Shown here: piece after piece, positions 19,860 through 28,937 of the stretch
How the letters are laid out: each line of letters opens with the position of its first letter
Numbering within the stretch: position 1 is the first letter of the stretch
Source of the DNA: Paucibacter sp. DJ2R-2
GTDB taxonomy: Bacteria; Pseudomonadota; Gammaproteobacteria; Burkholderiales; Burkholderiaceae_C
DNA: 64,000 nt
Direction of reading: 5' to 3'
NCBI RefSeq assembly: GCF_025717675.1
Contig: NZ_JAJIRT010000003.1
Span: 124,001 to 188,000, forward strand
The notes under the pieces: generated by a model
Seen by the model: the letters and a program-made list of their open reading frames with translations, nothing else
Database searches by the model: none
Told to the model about the DNA's origin: nothing
Translations under genes and position numbers: made by a program

Positions 19860-20569
19860 TGTTCTCCGCGCGCTTGCTTCGTTTGACGCTCTTGATTGTC
19901 TCGCTGCTCGGTGTCACCGGGCCGGCGTGGGCCGATCTGGGTGGGACCTTGTCTATGCAGACCGATGCAAGGAATCGAGGCATGTCCTACAGCAGCAATC
20001 GGCCAAGCGTTCAATTGGGTCTGGCGTGGGATGGCGACGCGGGCTGGTATGGCGGCGTACAGATGGCGCAAGCGCGTTTTACCGCAGGCCGGCAGGGCGC
20101 CTGGCTGCAGGGCTACAGTGGCCGGGTCTTCGCGATCCTGCCGGGGCTCGACGCAGAAGTAGGTGCCTTGGCCCACACGTTTCACCGGGCAGGACCTTAT
20201 GACTTCAATGAGGTCTACGCAGGGCTGTTGGGCGAGCGCTGGAGCGTGCGTTTTTTCCACTCGCCGGACTACTATGGCAGCGGCAACCGCAGTGCCTATG
20301 CGGAGTTCAACCTGCGGTGGCCACTCGCCAATGGGGTTGCTGCAATTGGCCATGTCGGTGTGCTGGATGGGCGTGGAGGGCGGATCCTGTCCTATGTCGG
20401 GTCGCATGGACCGACTCGCGTGGACCTTCGCCTCGGCGTGTCCTGGCAGCTTGGCGCCAGCAGCGACTTGCAACTCGCTTGGGTGTCAGTCAGCCGTGGC
20501 GGGCCCTATATCTGGACGGATTCGAGTCGTCGCCAAACTGCGGTGCTCGGACTCACGACTGCCTTTTGA
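19859..20569 (+). CDS. TorF-like outer-membrane beta-barrel protein
   Basis: A 236-residue putative porin of the TorF/Gcw_chp type. I chose ATG 19859, which overlaps the protease stop (TGATG); the frame extends upstream but that part is the protease gene read in another frame. A signal peptide (about 1-23, GPAWA) is followed by LGGTLSMQTDARNRGMSYS, the typical opening strand. Alternating aromatic strands then run to a C-terminal Phe (LGLTTAF) for BAM recognition. As last gene of the sigma/anti-sigma/protease operon it may be the regulated envelope output, but no substrate is known. Confidence 0.75.
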   Translation: MFSARLLRLTLLIVSLLGVTGPAWADLGGTLSMQTDARNRGMSYSSNRPSVQLGLAWDGDAGWYGGVQMAQARFTAGRQGAWLQGYSGRVFAILPGLDAEVGALAHTFHRAGPYDFNEVYAGLLGERWSVRFFHSPDYYGSGNRSAYAEFNLRWPLANGVAAIGHVGVLDGRGGRILSYVGSHGPTRVDLRLGVSWQLGASSDLQLAWVSVSRGGPYIWTDSSRRQTAVLGLTTAF

Positions 20570-20671
20570 TTATTTGCAGATCCTGCCGCCTGTCGTTCAT
20601 TTCACCTAGCCTTGAACCTGACCCCGCCGGACGGGTACTCACCGGGCAATGAGTGCCAAGAAAGGGCGGAC

Positions 20672-21124
20672 ATGAGGAAAGCTTCCAAGGTAATGTTGTA
20701 CGGGCTATGCGCTGCATTGGCGGCCATCGCCGGTTGTGGTGGCGGCAGCGGCGAAGGTCTAGATGCCAATGGCAGGCCGATCGGTGAGGGCGACGATCCA
20801 GCGGGACCGATGACGGCCAAGTTCAGCTCCATCCAGTCCCATGTGTTCACGCCCGCCTGCACGGCTTGCCATTCCGGGGCTGCAGCGCCTCGCGGTTTGC
20901 GCTTGGACGCGAGCAACAGCTTTGTGATGCTGGTCGGCGTGTCTAGCGGAGGTGTGCCAGCGCTCAAGCGCGTGGCGCCAGGTGATGCGGACAACAGCTA
21001 CTTGATTCACAAGCTCGAGGGCCATCAGGCCGTCGGAGCTCGCATGCCCCTGGGTGGTCCCTATCTGGACGCCCAGACCATCGGGCTCATTCGTCAGTGG
21101 ATCAACAACGGAGCACAAAAATGA
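20672..21124 (+). CDS. Monohaem c-type cytochrome lipoprotein
   Basis: A 150-residue electron carrier. It starts at ATG 20672, where a lipoprotein signal ends in AIAGC (Cys22); the frame upstream has no signal and is not used. One haem-binding CxxCH sits at residues 63-67 (CTACH), and Met125 (ARMPLGG) is a plausible distal ligand. FSSIQSHVFTPACTACH and the PGDADNSYLIHKLEGH segment match the small cytochrome domain found in many outer-membrane electron-transfer lipoproteins. Its stop overlaps the next start (ATGA), so it is translated with the cytochrome-barrel fusion. Confidence 0.82.
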   Translation: MRKASKVMLYGLCAALAAIAGCGGGSGEGLDANGRPIGEGDDPAGPMTAKFSSIQSHVFTPACTACHSGAAAPRGLRLDASNSFVMLVGVSSGGVPALKRVAPGDADNSYLIHKLEGHQAVGARMPLGGPYLDAQTIGLIRQWINNGAQK

Positions 21125-22203
21125 AGGCCTTTCGATTGCTCATCGGTATGGCTTTTGTGCTGCTGTTTTCAAGTGTCAGTGCTGAGCCCTATCTCGCTGT
21201 TCGAAGCGGTCTCAAATGCGCCGCTTGTCATGTGAACCCCACCGGCGGAGGGCTGCGCAATGCCGTTGGTAATGCATTCGTTCAAGGCGCCATCCCGGCT
21301 ACTTCCTTGCCCGAGGCGCTTCAGGGTTGGAATGGATCGCTGTTCGATGACCGCCTGCGCCTGGGCGGCGATTCGCGTAGCGCTACGACGCGTACCTCAG
21401 TCTCTGGTCAGCCCGTGCGCAGCGTTGGCGGCACCGAGCAGGTGCGGCTTTATGCCGACGTGCAGCTCATCAAGGACTATCTTGGCGTCTACCTCGATCA
21501 GCAGGTTGGACCCGGCAAGGCTGAACGGCAGGAGGCCTACGTGCGGCTGCAGACGCCAGGTCTGGGCTGGTACGCCAAGGCCGGCCAGTTCTACTTGCCC
21601 TTTGGATGGCGCCTGCAGGACAACCTGACTTTTGTGCGCCAGCTGAGCGGCGTGAGCATGACCGTGCCCGACAAGGGGCTGGAGTTGGGGCACGAGAGCG
21701 ATGAGTGGTCGATTCAGTTGGTGCGAAGCAATGGCCCTGGCAACACGGGTGCTTCTAAGGGGCACCAGACCACGGCCCAAGCCACCTGGATGCAACCCTG
21801 GGGCCGTCTAGGTGTCGCTGCTGCTCAGGTCAAGTCTGCGACAGGGGGGCGCCAGGCGTATGGTCTGTTCGCGGGCACGACGACGGGGCCGGTGGCCTGG
21901 CTGGCCGAAATCGACCTGGTCAGCGATGCCGGATATCCGGAGGGCAAGCGTCGTCAAGTTGCCGCGCTACTGGAAGCCAACTGGTTGGTGCGGCAGGGCC
22001 ATAACTTGAAGTTCACGAGTGAGCATCTCGATCCCGACCGCCGCGTGGCTCATGACGACAAAGTGCGATATAGCCTCGTGTATGAGTACACGCCCATTGC
22101 CTTCTTGCAGCTGCGCATGGGCTATCGAAAGTTCGGCGGCATCCCGCAGAACGCAATCGACAACCGGCGACAGAGCTTCGTCGAGCTCCATGGCATGTTC
22201 TGA
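21121..22203 (+). CDS. Cytochrome-beta-barrel fusion (monohaem head, outer-membrane barrel)
   Basis: A 360-residue secreted protein. A signal peptide (1-21, SVSA) is followed at once by a haem-c site, CAACH at 33-37, within LKCAACHVNPTGGGLRNAVGN. From about residue 75 to the end are alternating beta strands with barrel-type aromatics (YAKAGQFYLPFGWRLQD, YSLVYEYTPIAFLQLRMGYR) and a terminal Phe. One haem fused to a small barrel recalls the Cyc2 class of iron-oxidising porin-cytochromes, though the head sequence differs and I do not claim orthology. Translationally coupled to the cytochrome lipoprotein, it could pass electrons across the outer membrane; a non-redox outer-membrane role is also possible. 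Confidence 0.75.
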   Translation: MKAFRLLIGMAFVLLFSSVSAEPYLAVRSGLKCAACHVNPTGGGLRNAVGNAFVQGAIPATSLPEALQGWNGSLFDDRLRLGGDSRSATTRTSVSGQPVRSVGGTEQVRLYADVQLIKDYLGVYLDQQVGPGKAERQEAYVRLQTPGLGWYAKAGQFYLPFGWRLQDNLTFVRQLSGVSMTVPDKGLELGHESDEWSIQLVRSNGPGNTGASKGHQTTAQATWMQPWGRLGVAAAQVKSATGGRQAYGLFAGTTTGPVAWLAEIDLVSDAGYPEGKRRQVAALLEANWLVRQGHNLKFTSEHLDPDRRVAHDDKVRYSLVYEYTPIAFLQLRMGYRKFGGIPQNAIDNRRQSFVELHGMF

Positions 22204-22228
22204 AATCTTCTTGGAACGTCGGACAGAA

Positions 22229-23194
22229 ATGGCCGAGCCGCTCACCAAGCTGTCTTTGGCGACGATCTACTTCACGGAGCGTTGCAACTCGCGCTGTGTG
22301 AGCTGCGACTATTGGCGGCACGGTCGACGAGACATCGAGCTTGCGACCGTGCAGCAGATGCTGCCGGGGCTGCGTGAGCTCGGCACGCAGACCGTGCTGG
22401 TCTCTGGTGGCGAGCCGCTTCTGCACCCGCAATGGGCTGAGATTTCTGAACTGCTGAAATCTAGCGGCCTCAATTTGTGGCTGTTGACAGCGGGCCTGAG
22501 TCTTGCCAAGAACGCAGCTGAGGTTGCAGGGCTGTTCGAGCAGGTGACCGTGTCCTTGGATGGCAGCACGGCCGCGAGCTATTCAGCCATCCGCGGGCTG
22601 GATGCCTTCGAGGCGGTCTGCGCCGGCATCCGAGCCCTGGTGCGCGAAGGTGTGCCCGTGGGGTTGCGCGTGACGGTGCAGCGGCGCAATGCCAGCGAGC
22701 TGGGCGATCTGGTTCGGCTCGCGCGCAAGTTGGGCGTGGGCGGGATTTCCTTCCTGGCTGCGGACGTCAGTCATGGCGAGGCCTTTGGTCGCCATAGCGA
22801 AGTCGCCGAGGGTGTCGCCTTGCGCCCGGAGGACTTACCTGTGCTTGTCGCGGCCCTTGATGCGCTGGAGCGAGACCATGGCGATGACTTCGACAGCGGC
22901 TTTATCGTCGAGACGCCGGCCAAGCTGCGCCGGATCGAGGCCCACTACCGGGCCCTGCTCGGCCAGGGCGAAGCACCGCCGGTACGCTGCAATGCACCCG
23001 AGCACTCGATCGTCGTTGAAGCAGACGGCGGACTGAGGCCTTGTTTCTTCATTGCCGGCCCTACCCAGCTTGGCGAAGCCGGATTGAGCGAGGGACTGAA
23101 CGCCGCCTCCATGCGCCACTTGCGCGCGGACATCCGCGCTGGCCTGCGGCCCGAGTGTCGGCATTGCGTATGCTCCAAGTGGTTTTCGACATGA
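22229..23194 (+). CDS. Radical SAM protein with SPASM-like C-terminus
   Basis: A 321-residue radical SAM enzyme. The cluster motif is Cys19-x3-Cys23-x2-Cys26 (CNSRCVSC) and the SAM contact is SGGEPLL. The C-terminus carries further cysteines (RCNAPEHS, RPCFFIAG, ECRHCVC) arranged like a shortened SPASM/twitch auxiliary cluster, which is common in peptide-modifying enzymes and some sugar or cofactor enzymes. I chose ATG 22229, 26 bases after the previous stop; an in-frame ATG at 22190 inside the preceding gene is possible. Its stop overlaps the methyltransferase start (ATGA). Substrate unknown. Confidence 0.88.
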   Translation: MAEPLTKLSLATIYFTERCNSRCVSCDYWRHGRRDIELATVQQMLPGLRELGTQTVLVSGGEPLLHPQWAEISELLKSSGLNLWLLTAGLSLAKNAAEVAGLFEQVTVSLDGSTAASYSAIRGLDAFEAVCAGIRALVREGVPVGLRVTVQRRNASELGDLVRLARKLGVGGISFLAADVSHGEAFGRHSEVAEGVALRPEDLPVLVAALDALERDHGDDFDSGFIVETPAKLRRIEAHYRALLGQGEAPPVRCNAPEHSIVVEADGGLRPCFFIAGPTQLGEAGLSEGLNAASMRHLRADIRAGLRPECRHCVCSKWFST

Positions 23195-23856
23195 GTCGCT
23201 TTGCCAATGAAGCGGCCTATGACCTCTGGGCCGAAAGCTACCCGCCGCTGCCGCACAACCCGCTGATGCACGCCGAGCAGAGCGCTGTGCTGAGCCTGCT
23301 GCCGGAAGTGATTGGCCGGCGCGTGCTGGATCTGGCTTGCGGCAGTGGGCGCTATGGCCTTTGGCTTCAGCCGCGCGGCGCGAGCCTGATTGTCGGTACC
23401 GACTTGTCCTCCGGCATGCTGGCGCGTGCGCCGCTGGCCCACCGTGTGCGGGCTGATATGGGGAGGCTGCCGTTCTCCGCGGCAAGCTTTGATGTCATTG
23501 TGAGTGGACTCGCCGTCGGCCATGCGCCCAGCCTCAGTGCCTGGATGGCCGAGGCTGCTCGCGTGCTCGCTCCTGGTGGCCATCTCGTGTATTCCGATTT
23601 TCACCCGGCGGCCGCGCGCGCTGGTATGACACGCAGCTTCACCGACGCTGCTGGCGAGCGCCACGAACTGCTGCATGCCGTCTATGACCTCGACGCCCAT
23701 CTGGCGGCTGCCGGGCAGGCTGGTTTGGTGTTGGAGGCCAGCCGCGAAGTGTGTGTCGGGCGCGAGTTGTGTGAGCCCTTCACCGGCTCAGAGGCTTTCT
23801 ATTCACGCTGGGCGGGGCTGGCTGTTGTTTTGGCCTTGAGGCTGATGAAGCCGTGA
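23191..23856 (+). CDS. Class I SAM-dependent methyltransferase
   Basis: A 221-residue methyltransferase of the Methyltransf_11/UbiE-like group. The SAM-binding motif I is VLDLACGSGRYG (45-56), the acidic residue after strand 2 is in GTDLSSGML, and motif IV-like LPFSAASFDVI is followed by RVLAPGGHLVYSDF. ATG 23191 overlaps the radical SAM stop by 4 bases; the longer frame upstream belongs to that gene. Its own stop overlaps the amidohydrolase GTG. Acceptor unknown; an O-, N- or C-methylation of the cluster product is inferred. Confidence 0.88.
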   Translation: MSRFANEAAYDLWAESYPPLPHNPLMHAEQSAVLSLLPEVIGRRVLDLACGSGRYGLWLQPRGASLIVGTDLSSGMLARAPLAHRVRADMGRLPFSAASFDVIVSGLAVGHAPSLSAWMAEAARVLAPGGHLVYSDFHPAAARAGMTRSFTDAAGERHELLHAVYDLDAHLAAAGQAGLVLEASREVCVGRELCEPFTGSEAFYSRWAGLAVVLALRLMKP

Positions 23857-24962
23857 GCTTTCACTTCTTCAATGCGGCCGATGGCATGAGCCTGAGCACG
23901 GAAGGTGGCTTGATTGCTGCCGGGGAGGGGGGCTTGCGTGTGGACCTCGGCGGTGCGCGCTTGCTGCCCGGCCTGATCAACGCCCACGACCATTTGCAGC
24001 TCAACGGCGCACTGCCGCGCCTGAAGTTTCGCGAGGGCTATCGCAATGCGAGCGAATGGATTGCCGACATCACCCCTCGCTTGTCAACCGATCCGTGCCT
24101 GCTTGAGCACCGATCCAGGCCGCGTGTAGAGCGTTTGCGTGCAGGCGGACTGAAGAACTTGCTGAGTGGCGTGACGACGGTCTTGCATCACGACCCGCGG
24201 GATCCCGTGCTGGACGAGCCCGGCTTTGCGGTCGACGCGCCGGCGCCTGGCGGATGGGCGCATTCTCTGGCGCTGGACGGCGATGAGGCCGTGCGCGCTT
24301 CGCATCAGGCGACGCCGCTCGGTCAATCCTGGATCATCCATGCGGCCGAGGGGATCGACAGCGCTGCGGCGCTGGAGTTTGATCGGCTCGAAGCCCTGGG
24401 CTGCATCACGCCGGGCACGCTGCTGGTTCATGGCCTGAGCCTGAGTGCCGCGCAGCAAGACCGTCTTGTTCAGGCGGGCTCTGCTGTTGTCTGGTGTCCA
24501 GGCTCCAACTTGCATCTGTTCGGCCGGACGCTGGACCCCGACGCCTTGTTTCAACAGGGTCGGCTGCTGTTGGGCAGCGACTCGCGCATCAGCGGCGGGC
24601 GGGATCTTCTGGCGGAGCTGGCCCTGGTGCAAGCGCTGACGGGCTGGCATGACGAACGCTTGGAGACCTGGCTGACCGAAGGCGCCGCCCGCCTGCTGGG
24701 CTTGAGCGATCGCGGGCGACTGGAGCCCGGCTTGCGGGCTGATCTGATTGCCTTGCCGCCTGGCCTGCCGCTGGCGCAAGCGACCCGGGCCGACCTGCGC
24801 CTCGTCGTCGTGGCCGGGCAGGCGCTCTATGCCGATGCCGATCTGGGCGAGGCGCTCCAGCTGATGCCGGTGCGGGTGGACGGCCGCGCCAAGGCCCTGG
24901 CTCGGCATCTCCTCGCCCCTGAGCCCGGGTTGGAATTGTTGAACCCTGGGACCTCTGTATGA
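23853..24962 (+). CDS. Metal-dependent amidohydrolase
   Basis: Amidohydrolase-superfamily protein of 369 residues, beginning at GTG 23853 (GTGA overlap). The first metal motif His45-Asp-His47 (INAHDHL) is intact. Later WIIHAAEGID, LLVHGLSL and LLGSDSRISG supply the two further histidines and the catalytic Asp of the cytosine/adenosine-deaminase and atrazine-hydrolase branch. It could deaminate or hydrolyse a nucleoside, guanidine or cyclic amide; the sequence does not distinguish these. Its presence between a methyltransferase and a radical SAM enzyme supports a tailoring role. Confidence 0.82.
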   Translation: MSFHFFNAADGMSLSTEGGLIAAGEGGLRVDLGGARLLPGLINAHDHLQLNGALPRLKFREGYRNASEWIADITPRLSTDPCLLEHRSRPRVERLRAGGLKNLLSGVTTVLHHDPRDPVLDEPGFAVDAPAPGGWAHSLALDGDEAVRASHQATPLGQSWIIHAAEGIDSAAALEFDRLEALGCITPGTLLVHGLSLSAAQQDRLVQAGSAVVWCPGSNLHLFGRTLDPDALFQQGRLLLGSDSRISGGRDLLAELALVQALTGWHDERLETWLTEGAARLLGLSDRGRLEPGLRADLIALPPGLPLAQATRADLRLVVVAGQALYADADLGEALQLMPVRVDGRAKALARHLLAPEPGLELLNPGTSV

Positions 24963-26437
24963 AGCGCGTGCTGCTGATCAACCCTCGCATCACCTCGAAT
25001 GCGCGCTTCCCTCTCGCTGTCATGCATCTCGCTGCGGCGCTGAGGGGCCGTTATGCCACGCGCATCCTCGACGGCAACCTTGACCCCAATGTGCCTGAGG
25101 CGGCTGCTGCCGCGGTGCGCGAGGGTGGCTATGCCGCCGTGGGCCTGTCGGTGATGGGCGGGCCGCAGCTGCCGGGGGCGCTGGCCGTCTCACGCGCCAT
25201 ACGCGCCGTGGCACCCGAACTGCCCATTGTCTGGGGCGGCTATTTCCCGACCCTGTGCACGGACGCCACCTTGAACAGCGACTGCGTGGACTACGCCTTA
25301 CGCGGCCAGGGCGAACAAGGCTTTGTCGAACTGCTGGATGCGCTGACCCAGGGCCAGCCGCTGGGCGAGGTGGCCGGCCTGTCTTGGTGCCGCGAGGGGG
25401 AGATCGTGCACAACGCCGACCGCACCTTCTCGACCGCTCCGCTGCAGCTCGAGCTCAGCTATGACGAGGTGGACGAGCCGCAGCGCTATCTGGGCCCGAC
25501 CTATCTCGGCCACCGCACCACCGGCTATCAGGCCGCCCTGGGCTGTCGCTATCGCTGCACTTTCTGTGGCGTGGCCGCCATGTTCCGTGGCAAGACGGCC
25601 TTACCCGAAGCCGAGCGCCTGGAGCGGGATCTGCGTCGGCTGCAGAGCCGATTCGGTGCTGACTCGGTGCAGTTCTACGACCACAACTTCTTTGACCGAG
25701 AGGTGGAGATGGCGCCGGTGCTGGAGGTCCTGGCTCGCGTGCAGATGCCGTGGTGGTGCTATGCCCGCGCAGATGCGCTGCAGGGCCTGTCCGCTGCCTC
25801 TTGGGCCCAGGTGCGGCGCAGCCGGCTGCGCATGGCCTATATCGGGGCCGAGTCGCCCAGCGACAGCATGCTGCGCGATATGCGCAAGGGAACGCGCTCT
25901 GACCAGACTCTGGCCGTCGTCGAGACCTGCCGCGCCAACGGCGTGGTGCCCGAGCTGTCCTTCATGCTGGCGCCGCCGCACGACCCCGAGGGCGAGACGG
26001 AGAGGACCTTTGACTTCATCCGTCAGGTCAAGCGCCTGCACCCGCAGGCCGAGATCATGTTGCACATCCACACGCCGCTGCCGCCGCGGCGGCTGGGTGA
26101 GGGGCGCTGGACGCCGCGTGACCCGGCATTGCCCAAGGGCTTTGTGTTCCCCGACAGTGCCGATGCCTGGGCGCAAAAGGAATGGGTGGACTACTGGTGC
26201 CACAAGGACGCAGCCTGGCTCAGTCCTGCCTTGCGCGAGCGCATTCGCGACTTCCGAACGGTGCTGGGCTGCCGCTTCCCGACGCTGACCGATATCCGTG
26301 CGCCCGCTTGGCAGAAGACCGCCCTGCGCGCCGCTTCGGCCTGGCGCTACCGGACGGCGCGCTACGACCGGCCGCGCGAGCTTCGCTGGCTGGAGCGCGC
26401 CGTCAAGTTGTGGGATCCCCAACTGAATGCACTGTGA
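24959..26437 (+). CDS. B12-binding-type radical SAM protein
   Basis: A 492-residue protein: an N-terminal Rossmann-like cobalamin-binding-type domain (about 1-140, LLINPRITSNARFPLAVMHL) followed by a radical SAM core. The cluster is Cys196-x3-Cys200-x2-Cys203 (CRYRCTFC). Family motifs YDHNFF and YIGAESPSDSMLRDMRKG resemble BchE/P-methylase relatives. The classical DxHxxG lower-ligand motif is not seen in the first domain, as in many relatives. Typical chemistry is methylation of an unactivated carbon or ring formation. It starts and ends with ATGA overlaps inside the cluster. A second member is at 33083-34480. Confidence 0.87.
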   Translation: MKRVLLINPRITSNARFPLAVMHLAAALRGRYATRILDGNLDPNVPEAAAAAVREGGYAAVGLSVMGGPQLPGALAVSRAIRAVAPELPIVWGGYFPTLCTDATLNSDCVDYALRGQGEQGFVELLDALTQGQPLGEVAGLSWCREGEIVHNADRTFSTAPLQLELSYDEVDEPQRYLGPTYLGHRTTGYQAALGCRYRCTFCGVAAMFRGKTALPEAERLERDLRRLQSRFGADSVQFYDHNFFDREVEMAPVLEVLARVQMPWWCYARADALQGLSAASWAQVRRSRLRMAYIGAESPSDSMLRDMRKGTRSDQTLAVVETCRANGVVPELSFMLAPPHDPEGETERTFDFIRQVKRLHPQAEIMLHIHTPLPPRRLGEGRWTPRDPALPKGFVFPDSADAWAQKEWVDYWCHKDAAWLSPALRERIRDFRTVLGCRFPTLTDIRAPAWQKTALRAASAWRYRTARYDRPRELRWLERAVKLWDPQLNAL

Positions 26438-27534
26438 TGGCACGGGTCGTTCAGATCAGTTTCCATCGTGACCCGCAGGGGCGGGCGCCAGCGCAGCTTT
26501 TGCAGGTCTGGCCGACTGTCCCTCAACTCGCTCAGGCCGCGGCCGCTGCAGGCGCTGATGTGGCGGTCGTACAGGCCTGTGCCTCTGAGGAGCAGCTGCG
26601 GCAAGGCGGTATCGGCTACCACTTTTTGCCCTGCGACAGCGAACCGGAGCGACTGGCCAAGCTGCTTGATCGTCTGCGACACGAGCTGGTGCATGTCCAG
26701 GGCCTGGGCTTTGTCCAGCAAGTGAGGGCGCTCGCTTCCCTGGTCCCAGGTCGCCCCATGGTGCTGCAGGACCGCGCCGATGCACCGCCGCGTCCCTGGC
26801 ACTGGCCGGCCTGGCGGCGCGCGCTGAAGACGGCCCGCGGCCTGATGTTCTGCGCGCGCGAACAGGCCTTGCCCTTTCGCCGCCGAGGCTTGATCGCTGC
26901 GCAGACGCGCATCTATGAAGTCCCTGGTTCGAGCTGCGCCTTCGAAACCCGCGACCCGGCAGCTGCGCGCGCCGACGCCCAGCTGGTTGGTGAACCCTGC
27001 CTGCTGTGGGTGGCACACCTGGATCGCAACAAGGACCCATTGACCGTGCTTGACGGCGTGGCCTTGGCCGTGCCGCGCCTGCCCGGCCTGCAAATGTGGC
27101 TCTGCTATGGCCGATCACCGCTGCATGACGCCGTTCGGGAACGCATGCGTGACCCTTTGCTCGCCGGGCGCGTGCATCTCCTGGGTGCCCAGCCGCATGC
27201 GCGCATCGAGACCTTGATGGCCGCGGCCGACATCCTGGTCCAGGGGAGCCACCGCGAGGCCACGGGCTACAGCGTCATCGAGGCCTTGGCCTGCGGCCTG
27301 GGCGTGGCGGTGACCGACATCCCGTCCTTCCGGGCGCTCACCGGCGGCTGTGAAGCCGCACGCCTGTGGCCGGCCGGTGACGCGTCAAGGCTGGCCGATG
27401 CCCTGGTGGAGCTGGCCGCTTTGCCGGCGACGCAGCGTCGCGCGCTGGCCCGGGCGCGTTTTGACTCGCACTGCTCGGTGGAGGCCCTAGGCCGCCGCTT
27501 GATGGCTGCCTATCAGGACCTGCTTGCCGTATGA
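26437..27534 (+). CDS. Glycosyltransferase, GT4 family
   Basis: A 365-residue GT-B glycosyltransferase. ATG 26437 overlaps the preceding stop (TGATG); the upstream extension of the frame lies in the radical SAM gene. The acceptor-binding N-terminal half is divergent. The C-terminal half has the GT4 donor-site pattern: LLWVAHLDRNKDPLTVLDG, then HREATGYSVIEALACGLGVAVTDIPSFR with the conserved EALACG turn for nucleotide-sugar binding. No membrane helix is visible. With the flippase gene starting inside its last codon, it probably builds a lipid-linked glycan or glycosylates the cluster product. Confidence 0.83.
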   Translation: MARVVQISFHRDPQGRAPAQLLQVWPTVPQLAQAAAAAGADVAVVQACASEEQLRQGGIGYHFLPCDSEPERLAKLLDRLRHELVHVQGLGFVQQVRALASLVPGRPMVLQDRADAPPRPWHWPAWRRALKTARGLMFCAREQALPFRRRGLIAAQTRIYEVPGSSCAFETRDPAAARADAQLVGEPCLLWVAHLDRNKDPLTVLDGVALAVPRLPGLQMWLCYGRSPLHDAVRERMRDPLLAGRVHLLGAQPHARIETLMAAADILVQGSHREATGYSVIEALACGLGVAVTDIPSFRALTGGCEAARLWPAGDASRLADALVELAALPATQRRALARARFDSHCSVEALGRRLMAAYQDLLAV

Positions 27535-28937
27535 GCGACGTGGCCCTGGCCCCCGCAGTCGTCGATTTCCGGCGCGCCTTCCTCGTCAACCTCGCTTCAT
27601 CGATCGGCGGCGTTGCGACACGTTTTTTGCTGGGGCTGCTGCTGGCGCGCCTGCTGCTGCCGGCCGAATTGGGCTTGTATGCGGTGGCAGCGACATTGTT
27701 CGGTATCACCCAGCTGCTGCGTGACGTTGGCTTGTCGGCCTATCTGCAGCGGGAACCCGAGCTGACGGCGCAGCGCTTCTCGGCATGTCTGGGGCTGATG
27801 GCGAGCACAACCGTGGTGGCGACGCTGGCCCTGCTTGTTCTGGCAGAACCACTGGCCCGGCAATTTGCGCAACCCGGTCTGGCGGCGCTGCTGCAGGTGA
27901 TGGCGCTGGGCTTGCTGCCGTCGGCATTCGGCAGTGTCATGGCCGCACTGCAGGTGCGCGAGCTGGCTGCGGCGCGCATTGCCTTTGTCTCACGCATCGG
28001 CACGCTGGGCCATGCGGTCGTGGCACTGTTCCTGTCAGTACAGGGTTATGGTGCGCTGGGCCTGGCCTGGGCCCAGGTTGCCAACGTCTGCATTTGCGGA
28101 CTGGCCTATGCCTGCCTGCCGTCAGGGCGCAACTGGTGGCCATCGTGGCGTGGCTGGGGCGAGGTGCTGCGTTTTGGCCTCCGCGCTTTGCTCGTCAACT
28201 TGCTGAATGGGCTGAACGGCGCGTTCCCTGATCTGTGGCTGGGGCGGTTTGGCTCAGCCCATCTCGTGGGACTGTTGGGCCGCGCCCAGGCCGTGGTCGG
28301 CCTGCTGCAGGCCGTGTTCGGCCATGCCTTGAGTTTTGGTGCATTGCCGATGCTGGCCCGCCAGCATGCAAACTGCCAAAGTTTGGAGCCCGCGCTGCGC
28401 CATGCCACGGCGCTGTTGACGGGCCTGGGTTGGCCGCTGCTAGCCCTGACCGTGGCTCACCGGGAGGCGCTGCTTGGGCTGCTCTATGGTCCTGCCTGGG
28501 TCGACTGCACGCCGGCTGTGCTCCCCCTGGCGCTGATGACCGCGCTGGGGCTGGTGTTCGCGCAGCTCAATGCCGCGCTGGCCGCCATCGGCCGGCCGGA
28601 GCTGGCTGCGCTGCCGATTGGCGTGACGCTGGCTGCTCGCTTGGTCTTGGGCGCGGCACTCTTCGACGGCAGCCTGCTGTCCTTTGCCTGGGCCTTGTTC
28701 GGGGCGGCGGCCGTGGCGCTGCCGGTGCAGCTCTGGCTGGCCGCCCGGCATCTTGACCAGTCGCCGCGTGCGCTGGCTGCTGCGCTGGGTGGCAGTCTGC
28801 TTGCGACCTTGGCGGTCTTGGCCGTGCCGCTGGTCTTCGTACCGATCGCCTGGCTGGCGGCCATGCGCTGGAGCCGCCACCCGCTGCTGGACGAGGCGCT
28901 TCAGCTCATGCGACGGCGCATGACGAGCAGGAAATGA
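27531..28937 (+). CDS. Polysaccharide/lipid-linked oligosaccharide flippase (MOP family, Wzx-like)
   Basis: A 468-residue multipass membrane protein with about 12-14 hydrophobic segments and the opening FLVNLASSIGGVATRFLLGLLLARLL, typical of MOP-superfamily polysaccharide exporters. Charged loops carry RDVGLSAYLQREPEL, a common motif after TM2 (in Wzx/RfbX-type proteins it reads G-ups-L-ups-AL-I-Q-type). It would move an undecaprenyl-linked sugar or glycolipid across the inner membrane. It starts by ATGA overlap; its 3' end overlaps the opposite-strand methyltransferase by 37 bp. No Wzy polymerase or Wzz is present, which argues against a long O-antigen. Confidence 0.82.
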   Translation: MSDVALAPAVVDFRRAFLVNLASSIGGVATRFLLGLLLARLLLPAELGLYAVAATLFGITQLLRDVGLSAYLQREPELTAQRFSACLGLMASTTVVATLALLVLAEPLARQFAQPGLAALLQVMALGLLPSAFGSVMAALQVRELAAARIAFVSRIGTLGHAVVALFLSVQGYGALGLAWAQVANVCICGLAYACLPSGRNWWPSWRGWGEVLRFGLRALLVNLLNGLNGAFPDLWLGRFGSAHLVGLLGRAQAVVGLLQAVFGHALSFGALPMLARQHANCQSLEPALRHATALLTGLGWPLLALTVAHREALLGLLYGPAWVDCTPAVLPLALMTALGLVFAQLNAALAAIGRPELAALPIGVTLAARLVLGAALFDGSLLSFAWALFGAAAVALPVQLWLAARHLDQSPRALAAALGGSLLATLAVLAVPLVFVPIAWLAAMRWSRHPLLDEALQLMRRRMTSRK

